DNA of 64,000 nucleotides from Isoetes taiwanensis. Its lineage: Eukaryota > Streptophyta > Lycopodiopsida > Isoetales > Isoetaceae. Every line of letters starts with the position of its first letter. Within the stretch, counting starts at the first letter, position 1. The notes under the pieces were generated by a model. That model was not told the origin of the DNA, did not search any database, and worked only from the letters and a program-made list of their open reading frames with translations. The stretch lies in contig JAJEKV010000009.1 of assembly GCA_021234155.1 (NCBI GenBank), forward strand, positions 11,850,546 through 11,914,545, in the 5' to 3' direction. Positions 55,882 through 64,000 of the stretch are shown one piece after another. The translations under genes and the position numbers were made by a program.

Positions 55882-56298
55882 ATTATGGGGTTTGCATTGT
55901 CTTCATGAAAGTTCGCTTGAATCCGTTGTGCATGTATGATATATGTTAGGTACTTTTGTTATTGCTTTTCTAACATCTTATCGTTAGGTATTCTCTATAT
56001 TTTGTTGGTACGTTGATTCTACAATTTTGATTTCATGTGCTTTGGTGGTGGCCATAGTTGTTGCTTGTGTTCGGTTTTTCTGCCTTCTTTGCTTTATGCA
56101 TTCCAGTTGTCCCGGGGTTTCTCGGGCCCCTTCCTCTCTACTTACATTGGCATCCCGCCTCGCCCCATGATCGTTACTTTTTTCCTGGCATCGAAATGCA
56201 GCTTACAGTCTCTTGTGGCCTCGATCTATGATGGGTTTGAGGTAGGTTCCTCTTTGTGTCGGATGATGACAATTGTACATAAGGACCTTTTCCTATAA
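55882..56298. other. Continuation of the repeat block interrupted by LINE C
   Basis: The target sequence resumes at ATTATGGGGTTTG. Non-coding, no genes seen. Confidence 0.5.
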
Positions 56299-56550
56299 TG
56301 CTATGGTTTCTTTTTATGTAGAAGAGAACCATCTTTCTAGGGAAAGGGACGCCAATTTTGGCGCCAGCTCTCCTTTTGGACCCAGGCTTTCTTTGGCTCA
56401 AGCCTCACATTATGCTTTTTGCAATAAGCTCTTTATAGCGTTGTGCTTTCTTTGGCCTTTTCTCCCATAAAAGCCTTATGTCTTTCTGCATTCCTCATCG
56501 ACGTTTCCTCTGAGCTGAATCTTGTTGTTGTCACGGAGTCCCTATGCCCC
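56299..56550 (+). repeat. Dispersed/terminal direct repeat, copy 2
   Basis: Partner of 45031-45275, opening TGCTATGGTTTCTTTTTATG. It shows the site ATAATGCTATGG without a CACTA insertion. See copy 1 for the shared blocks. Confidence 0.7.
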
Positions 56551-56690
56551 CCCTCCCCCTCTTTCCCCCACCTCTTGCTCGGCTATATAGATTTTACTTT
56601 TCGTTCAATGTTGGCCAATGGGCTTCTGCATTTTTCCCAGCGTAGCACATGGTGTTTCTGGAGGGCACCAAGGGGAAGCCCCCCTAGGTC

Positions 56691-57153
56691 AAGCCTATAT
56701 TTTCCTATCTCGGCATAGCCCTATGGCTTCGGAGGATCCTCATGGTTCGTCTCTTTAATTTTTGATGTTGTGCTCTTGTATTTCTAGTCCAACTTTATAG
56801 CGTGTTGACTCTTGGGCCGTAGATGGCTCCTAACATAGTTGACAATCACATGTGATTTGGTCTTGCAGTTTGGAGCTCACTGATGTGCATGGGGCTGCTT
56901 TTTATACGCCCCTAGATCGCGCCTATTCTTAGCTATCTTGGCATATCCACGTGGCTTCCAAGGATCTTCATGGATCGTCTTTTCAATTTTCGATATTGTG
57001 CTCTTGTATTTCTAGTCCAACTTTATAGTTTGCTGACTCTTGGCCCGTAGATAGCTACTAACATAGTTGATAGTCACATGTGGTTTGGTCTTGCAGTTTG
57101 GAGCTCACTGGTGTGGATGGGGCTGCTTTTTATACGAGCGCCCAGGAGGGGCA
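56691..57153. repeat. 228-bp tandem duplication
   Basis: Two units with anchors at 56775 and 57003 share TGTGCTCTTGTATTTCTAGT, CAACTTTATAG, TAACATAGTTGA, TTGGTCTTGCAGTTTGGAGC and GGGGCTGCTTTTTATACG. Non-coding; a further shared block GATGATGACAATTGT(A/G)CATAAG links 56263 and 57203. Confidence 0.85.
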
Positions 57154-57239
57154 CATGGAGCGGTATGGATTTGAGTCACCGCTTTGATTTGTTTCGAATG
57201 ATGACAATTGTGCATAAGGACCTTTCCCTAGAATGTTTG

Positions 57240-57655
57240 CTTCCTTAGCTACGGTGTACATGACCCATATTTAGTTCACTTAGGGAAATGATCCAAATGC
57301 AGATATTGTGAACTTGGGCACATTCAGGACATGAAGGCTGCAAGAAGAATATAATATTATAGCATGTGGGGGTCATGTCATATTTGACAAAATTGTGGTA
57401 TGATTTATTGAGTTTCATTAGTTACATGGGATGAATGTTTGGCATTTTTGTTTTTCTTCCTAAGGGAGTTGTGGCCTATTTAGGAATTGTGCATTTCTGA
57501 ATCTATTACTTGACTATGAAATCAAATACTGGTAGGGCATTTGTTTTTGCCTGTGCCCTCCCTATTTTTGTGATTGAAAATTAAAATAATGATCACAATT
57601 TTGCTCAATAGAAGCATGATGGATGTGTGAAATATTTGAGTATAATATACAATTT
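57240..57655. other. No recognisable gene
   Basis: AT-rich, without coding frames or clear repeats. Confidence 0.4.
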
Positions 57656-57701
57656 TGGCTTTTTAATATATTGATGACACAGTTCTTCAAAAAAAAAAAT
57701 T
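57656..57701 (+). mobile_element. L1 3'-end fragment with poly(A)
   Basis: TTTTTAATATATTGATGACA then CAGTTCTTC and A11, the same end as at 14150-14190. Extremely short, either a 5'-truncated insertion or an old scrap. Confidence 0.6.
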
Positions 57702-58077
57702 TTTTTTGGCATTGCTTTGTATATGAGTATGGATTAAAGGTTGTGAATGCAAAAAATTACTACTTTTGTTAAATTGATGTTCATTCTTTAATAGGTGTTC
57801 TCATCAAGACAACAACAATTTTATTGCCTTCATAATGTTTGGTTGCGTCATTTTTAATGGAACTAGAATCATTGTGCTAAGTAATATGGACGTTGCCAAT
57901 TCACAAGAAGTGCAGAAGTCGCAAATGATTTCAAGACTAGATTTTAAGCAGATCCACAACTTTATCTTTATAAATGCAAGAACTAGTTTCATCACATGAC
58001 AATTATACCTTCAACTATAGTAACGGCTTCGACTTCTCCATTCGTGGGTTTTTTGGGAGCAAATTCTCAGCCTTACG
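57702..58077. other. No recognisable gene
   Basis: AT-rich spacer with no supported feature. Confidence 0.4.
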
Positions 58078-58330
58078 TTTGTCCAAGCCCCTTGCCGAAG
58101 GCTTATCACTAGGGTTTTTCCTCGAAAACCTGAAAGGACGGGGTTTTTTAATCCCGGTGGTAAGCTTTCGGCAGGTACACAAACAAACATCTATTAGCAT
58201 TGTATTTCATGGGGTCCAAGTTGTATAATTGGACGTTCCCTTTATTTTTCTTCGTGGGTAGTTTGCATGTGCGCGGCTACCCACTATCCACCATTGTAGA
58301 AAATCTGCTGAGATGAATGAGAAGCCTATC
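58078..58330 (+). repeat. Dispersed repeat, copy 2 (pairs with 884-1150)
   Basis: Landmarks GTCCAAGCCCCTTGCCGA, AGGGTTTTTCCTCGAAAACC, GGGGTTTTTTAATCC, GGGGTCCAAGTTG and CTACCCACT...CCATTGTAGAAAA. It carries the same hairpin-like CCTCGAAAACC / GGTTTTTT pair as LINE D 3' ends. Confidence 0.65.
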
Positions 58331-59149
58331 TATCGTGGTTTTTGTCGTTTTCATGCGAGCTCCATTCTAGAATCATATCTTCTCCCCAATCTTCTCTGCC
58401 CCACCAAAGATTTTTGTGGATCTAGAAGAGAGTTGGTTAGGCGAGTTTGTAGGGAATTGAAACGCATTTGCAAACAGAGTTTTTCATGTAGATTGTGATT
58501 GGACGGAAGTAAAGATTCTGGCGAAGGTATATTGTTAGGAGAAATAGTAGTAGTAGGAACTAGTGTTTGTGTTCTACTACGGATAGAGTAGGAGAAATCA
58601 GGACAGATAAATCATTGAAAGGAACATGGGATCTAAGGAAAAAGGGAAGTCGTTAATGGTAGAGACAGGGGTAGAAAAGGATGTCGAGTCTGTTACAAAA
58701 TAGGAAACTATGCCAGATGATATGGAGGCCATAGCATTAAAACTGGTACGAATGTCAAATCAAGAGAAATCTAGGTTGTCGGATATCATGATGAAAATGT
58801 GTCAGGGCAGTGAGGGTAGTAATGATGGGGAAGAAAGGAAGGAATGTGCGGAAATTTTGTGGCTTTTGGTGAGTTTTTCACGAACTTATCGAAAGTCATA
58901 GTTGAGCAAAAGATAAAGGAGAGTCCTGGGAGCAGACAGGAGTTGGGATATCGTAGAGGCAGCAACAAATTGTGAGGTTGATACTGAACCACATGAACAA
59001 GCTTCAGGAAGAGGATGGTGGAGAAATCGAGAAGCAGATAATACATACGTTTCATGGTAAAATTCTTAAGAATCCCTTTGTTGAAGCTCAATAGAAACAG
59101 ATGGCAAATCCAGCAATGATCGGTTGTATTGGACATGAGAATATGGAAA
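58331..59149. other. LINE 5'-side-like remnant, unassigned
   Basis: A plus-strand frame at 58710-58901 (PDDMEAIALKLVRMSNQEKS RLSD in part) is charged and could be the ORF1 side of a LINE whose RT follows from 59150, but no domain is clear. Confidence 0.3.
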
Positions 59150-60920
59150 TGACACCTTTTTGTTTTTAAAGAACGGCAATGTAAGTGTGCAACAATTTTT
59201 CCAAGCAATGGAATTTTTTGGCAAAGCATCCAATGTATATCTTAATATGGCCAAATGTGTCATTCTCATGGACACCAATGCTACTTCAATTGAAGGCATC
59301 CCAGTACTTGCAAGAAACACTGCTACAAAGCGCCACTTGCACTAGACATGAATCTTCACGATTTATGGTCCTTCATTACCAACAAAATCAAGAAGGAATT
59401 TATGATGTATCCAACTTCTCTGTCTTTGGCTGAAAGGATTGGTATAGTCGACAGTGTCATTGGCAATTCTCACATCTATTTCTCTTCAGCCATAGTTGCA
59501 GATAAGGCTATTTACATACAAATATAAGATATTATGAGGAAATTCATATGACAAGGAATTGCAAGATTGCCTAGCACAACTTTACTCATCCTAAATCCTC
59601 AGGAGGCTCAGGTTACAAGAACTCGTTCAAATAGACTCGGGCCTTGGGAGCCAAACTCGTATGGCATGCTCTGTTTGAAGAACATAGCTCGCCATCCCTG
59701 TCCTTTATAAGATATTGGCTTGGAAAATCCAAACCAGTTGGTAGCAGCTCCATTCCTCACCAGTTCCCTGCCTCAGCTTTCTATCAATTCAATGTAGCTT
59801 CAAATACTCCATGATTACGATGCATATATTTGGGGCTTGGAATGAAGTGACCCACTATTTTCATGCTGATGCAATTAGTTAAGTATGTTCAAACTTTCAT
59901 TTCTTTTGGCATCACAGTTTGCAACCAAATGAATCTGGTTATTTAGCTCCTAAACATCTCAGAAAGTATAAAGAATGGAGCTCAGCTGGATTGAAAGTTA
60001 TCTCAGACTTAAGAGAGGGAGGGCACTGGCTGTTATGGGATCAGATCACTCAAAATATTCAGTGCATACTCAACAATAGAAAAATATATGTTGCTATCAT
60101 GTAAGCTCTAGAAGGTTGAAATGCCATTTCTGGTCCACTGTCTTGGAGCTGTAAAAACAAGAAGCAATATAAAGTATCAAGAATTTATACGCTATTTTTG
60201 GATCCCTCCAGACTTGAAGTCTTCAATACTTTGGGGATGTTTTAGTGAGATTGCCATCAACTCATCTCAACAAGGTGGAAAGCCTATTGTGCCTTAAAAA
60301 TCATAATTTTCAGGTGGCTATTACTTAACCAGAGCCTGACCTCCAATGAAAGATCAACCCAGCTGCTTTTGATCTGTATCCTCTTGGCTGCACATAGGTT
60401 GAAACCCACCCTCATATCTTTCAATGTCCAAGGCTCCTTCCCTTCTAGACCTGGGCTAGGAATCTTTGTGGTGCCACCACTAGATCCTTAGCTGTTGAAT
60501 TCTTGGAATTCCTTCACTTTTCAAGTGCTTTTCTTAGGCACCCTAAGAACTCTTAATTTAAGAAGAAGTTGGAAACACAGAAATAGGTCTCACCATAACT
60601 CTCTGACATTCAATCTTAATTGGTTGAAAGCTTGCTTCCAGCCCATGCTTGTTGAAACCATCTTAGACCACAAACTAAAAGGCATGGCATATGATCCACA
60701 CTAGGACTTGCTTGGCAGTCACTATGGTTTCTTTGCCTTTTATAAACTGTCTTTGTCTAATGCTGTTATTGATGTTGATAGAGTTTGTGTGCAACCATTT
60801 TGATTTGGTTGTCCCGCCTGATCTGGGAAGGTATGAAAAGCCCGTTCATGCAAAGTGGATGGATACGAAGAGAACCTTGAAGCAAAAGATTCTGGCTCAA
60901 ACTACCATTGATATTTGGTA
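59150..60920 (+). pseudogene. Decayed L1 (family A-like) RT and C-terminal region
   Basis: QQFFQAMEFFGKASNVYLNM AKC region, then YPTSLSLAERIGIVDSVIGN and SHIYFSSAIVADKAIYIQI match the intact L1 at 50095-50200 (SLSLAGRILIANSVLASSHV then YFSSALIADKASYNKI). Later FGAWNEVTHYFHADAI matches FKAWEKVATKFTHDKM. Many stops; an old copy of the same lineage. Confidence 0.75.
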
Positions 60921-61330
60921 ATGGAATAGCCTCTCTTTGAAATAGGTTTTTGCTGCTTTATGGAAGAGCATTTTGAGATCATTTCTAAGCTCATGTTGCA
61001 GTTCATGAATCACACTCCACTTGACTTGGATTAGTTGGAGACTGTTTTCTGTCTGGTGCAGGTCAATCCTTTGGAATTTGATATGGGCTATGTATAGAAT
61101 CTGAATTTGAACTTTTATGATGGCACTCTAAAAAACTCTATCTGAAAATATCTTTATAAGGCCCCACCATTTTGTTTATTATAAGTTGTAGGCCATTTTT
61201 TCTCTTTTCTTTTTTATTCATCCTTCTAAGGACTCAAAGGAATTGATATGGTTTAAGGTTAATATCTAACAATGAGCTCGGGGGAGTGGCCAATATGATT
61301 ATGCATTGGGCGAAATCATATAGATGGTTG
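60921..61330. other. No recognisable gene
   Basis: Possibly the 3' end of the decayed L1. T-rich around 61196-61220; no tail located. Confidence 0.35.
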
Positions 61331-61333
61331 GAA

Positions 61334-61375
61334 GGCAAAGGCAAAGGCAAAGGCAAAGGCAAAGGCAAAGGCAAA
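61334..61375. repeat. (GGCAAA)7 hexamer repeat
   Basis: Seven perfect GGCAAA units. On the minus strand they produce a meaningless Leu-Cys repeat in a short ORF. Confidence 0.97.
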
Positions 61376-62460
61376 GGCCAAAGAAGACTAAAGTTGCAAG
61401 AATTCTATAAATAGAACCAGAACTTCCATTGGCGATAGCTCTGCAACCAGAGCTCCGATTGAGCCGATCTTCACTGGAACCATCTTGGAGTCTAGTTTCC
61501 AATTTGGTGTGGCACTTCCCATAACCCATCCGAATAAGAGAGCATGGCTGGAAGCATGGTAAGGGGTCAAGAAATACTGCTCTACTCATTCACTCTTGAA
61601 TCAGATTCCTAGAAAGCTATTACTTTTTCCTAGAGCTTCTGCCGTTCTTATCTAATATCATGTTACTATCCTAGAACCTGACTCTTTGTGTATCATATTG
61701 AGGATTGCTAGCTCGAGAAAGGAGCTACAAGTGGAAACTCATTGTCAGATATGCCTTACTGTCTTTATATTCTAGCCTGATATTGCCAGCTGAGTGGTCC
61801 GGTTGGGTGGAGAGCTTTGGACTAGAGGCCTGGTTTTAAGAATCTGTGATGTTTTAGTGTTGGTTTACTAGATGTTTGATCTTTTGATTACTAGATAATC
61901 TTTGTCGACTTTAATATTTCTATTTTTAAAGGCTTTGGAGATTTTGATACCTTGAAGGATAATGTTAAAGATATTGCCTTAGAAGAAAATACAAGATAAA
62001 TTGTTGTAGAACTTTGAAAAAAGGTTACCATAAGGGTACACTGGATACTAATGAAGTCTTTGAATTGGCAATTTTAATGAACCCATATTAGGCGATACAT
62101 GCAATTATTGGTGTAACCCAAAGAACCATACCATTTGATTGGGTTTAGTGGATATAATGTGATGATTGAGTCTTTTGCAAGACATAGGAATGTCATGCAC
62201 GAAACATTCTTACCTTTCATTAATGCATGGAGCAACATAAGGTGTAGGCACTTGCAGTTATAAGGTAAGGAAATATTTGGCTTACATTTGCCTTAGGGAA
62301 TTTCTGAGGTGGAATTATAAGGTGTTTTTCTCCTAATTCTACTAAGACTTTAGCTAAGTTTGTAACTTCTTGGGGAGGTAGAAGAATGTCATAGGTAAAT
62401 TTGTGTATAGTACATCTTGAGACAGCTATTATGTCTGTAGCATACTAGTTGGACTTTGAA
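61376..62460. other. No recognisable gene
   Basis: Contains GGTTGGGTGGAGAGCTTTGG (61803) repeated at 63078, with the following CTA(G/A)AGG(C/T)CT and TTTACTAGATGTTTGATCTT shared too: a ~130-bp dispersed repeat pair (61797-61910, 63074-63175). No coding frame. Confidence 0.55.
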
Positions 62461-62605
62461 AATTTTTAGCCTAAAGGGCTAGACTTGAAAAATTTTTAGC
62501 CTAAAGGGCTGGATTTGAAAATTTTTAGCCTAAAGGGCTGGACTTGAAAATTTTTAGCCTAAAGGGCTGGACTTAGAAATTTTTAACCTAAAGGGCTGGC
62601 ATTGA
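62461..62605. repeat. ~29-bp minisatellite, five copies
   Basis: AATTTTTAGCCTAAAGGGCT recurs at 62461, 62491, 62520, 62549 and (variant) 62578, each followed by GGA(C/T)TTGAAA. The period is 30 then 29. Confidence 0.95.
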
Positions 62606-63299
62606 CTATTTTTTATTGTGCAGATTGTAGCCATGGACTTGTTTATGCTAATTTGCCATATAATTTCTTGATCGAGGACGATCAATCCTGGGAAGGGGAA
62701 GAATTGATATGGTGTTGCCCGGGGGAGTGGCTCGGAAATCAAGAATAAAATAGTTGCATGGAATTGAACATGAGATCTGACCCATTGATTTATGGAACCT
62801 TGGAAAAAGTTGAGACTTTATAATTAGTCCATGTACCTTTACCGTTTTCCAAAAAGGCTCCTTAATCCCTATATAAGGGGAACAGATGCACTTATTGGAG
62901 GGGAGGGGACCCACCTTCATCATCTTTTGCTCCTTTAATTGCCCATTGCCAGCATCCATAAACTCTGTGTTTGTTCCTTAGAGAGGATCCTCTAAGAGGC
63001 GGTTTGTCCTAAATCCCTTTTTGCTTGACATAAATTGCGCATGGACTATCTTGGAGATTCTTACTTTTGCGAGTCCGGTTGGGTGGAGAGCTTTGGGCTA
63101 AAGGTCTGCTTTTGAGAATCTTTAATTTTTTAGTGTTGGTTTACTAGATGTTTGATCTTTTGATTACTGGCTAACCTTTGATTCATAACAGAATACATCA
63201 TTATCTTTGTTTTTTTCCCTTAATGCCGCTATATATTCATATAATTTTCCTACATGTAATATAAACCATTGGCTTAATCTAATAAATCAATAAATAAAT
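62606..63299. other. No recognisable gene
   Basis: Holds the second copy of the 61797-type repeat (63074-63175). ORFs here are short shadows. Confidence 0.4.
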
Positions 63300-64000
63300 A
63301 AAATGGACTGGCACAATTGTCGTCTTCCTGCAAGCACACTTGCAGGCAGGAAAACTAGGGGAACGGATCTAGTGTGGTGGACTATGTGTTGGTACCTGAG
63401 CAGGATATGCATGTGGTCAAGCACTTCCAGGTGGGAACATATAGCATAACATATAGCATACAATAGGGATGATTCGACGCAGAACACCTACCACTTACTT
63501 ACAGCTGACTTGGCGGGCTGTTCGAACCTCTTGTGCAGAAACTCCTTGCATGCTATAACTGCGATTGGATTGGGAACAAGTAGGCTTACAACCGGATGCT
63601 CATAGATGTTTTGGCAGGAATTTTACAGTATCTAATGTTAGAGCAACAGACAGGTTAGCTGATTGACGTGCTCGGGACTGCTCTAGAAAGGTGCTTTGAA
63701 AGAGGCCACCCTCAACGGACTACGAGAACTACAACCTTCCCACATAACCAATGGTTTGATGATGAATCTAAGGAATACAAATGCTGGGTCTGCCAGGTCA
63801 CATGCCATGCTCTACACCCACATGTGCTAAGACAATACCGCATTTTGCTTAAGGCTAAGAAAGCGAGGTACATCGCAGTGCATTAAAGAGAAATGTTCTA
63901 CCTTCTGGATCATCATCCCAGGACCTTCTAGCGAAGGATGCTCAAAAAGCCAGTACAACCTACAAGGAACATCAGTTCCGAGCAATGGGGGCAGAAGTTG
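63300..64000 (+). mobile_element. LINE family D, endonuclease end and start of RT, cut by the window edge
   Basis: GNGSSVVDYVLVPEQDMHVV and KHFQVGTYSIT resemble the end of an AP-endonuclease domain; then TTFPHNQWFDDESKEYKCW, YRILLKAKKARYIAV and FYLLDHHPRTF lead into RT, matching the start of the LINE D copy at 39697 (KKARFVAEHQKQMF, LLREPRTFWRKIL). It shows what the truncated LINE D copies lack. Stops are present. It continues past 64000. Confidence 0.75.

Noticed and set aside
61299-61589. Leu-Cys repeat protein
   Set aside because: Produced by the (GGCAAA)7 microsatellite read on the minus strand.

Overview
This window looks like nuclear DNA from a land plant with a large, repeat-packed genome. 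Evidence: an intron-bearing gene with a starch-binding (CBM20) N-terminus, an intact trihelix/Myb-SANT-like gene, a PPR-like remnant, MULE-type and CACTA-type transposon proteins, several plant-style LINE lineages and a TRIM element. AT content is high and intact genes are very sparse. The LINE and MULE variants suggest a seed-free vascular plant (fern or lycophyte), but that is an inference and species cannot be read from the sequence. There are no bacterial features, rRNA genes, functional tRNAs or CRISPR arrays.

Layout. 1-8.1 kb: nested and inverted LINE pieces (families called here E, D and C), a 462-bp TRIM (5729-6190) with LTRs, PBS, PPT and 5-bp target duplication, and a small LINE with an inverted 5' part. 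8.9-10.0 kb: trihelix gene on the minus strand. 11.9-14.2 kb: LINE D and L1 3' ends. 15.0-18.7 and 19.8-24.7 kb: two related, apparently unassigned DNA elements that share hairpin-forming terminal inverted repeats, exact 4-bp target duplications and 16 copies of the perfect or near-perfect palindrome CGGTATAAATTTATACCG, which I see nowhere else in the window; the second also holds a ~2.8-kb near-perfect inverted repeat. 24.7-27.3 kb: remains of a CBM20 gene on the minus strand with MITE-like and PPR-like insertions. 30.17-45.03 kb: a complete-ended CACTA element (13-bp CACTACAAGAGAA termini, ATG target duplication, subterminal repeats) of 14.86 kb whose inside holds a MULE/SWIM transposase-like gene and, head-to-head with it, a decayed gene joining a ParB-like motif to an N4/N6 DNA-methyltransferase-like C-terminus, plus a LINE D copy and En/Spm-like remnants. 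45.0-57.3 kb: repeat-rich non-coding DNA cut by a LINE C copy (48406-55866) with a 5' inversion (twin priming) and 15-bp target duplication, itself cut by an L1 (11-bp target duplication), itself cut by a 76-bp LINE D tail (7-bp target duplication). 57.6-64.0 kb: more L1 and LINE D remnants and short tandem repeats.

How it fits together: almost everything is mobile DNA at different ages of nesting. Two insertion sites can be verified inside the window because an uninterrupted copy of the target survives nearby. The most novel items are the palindrome-bearing element family and the CACTA cargo pair (MULE-like gene plus ParB/methyltransferase-like gene).
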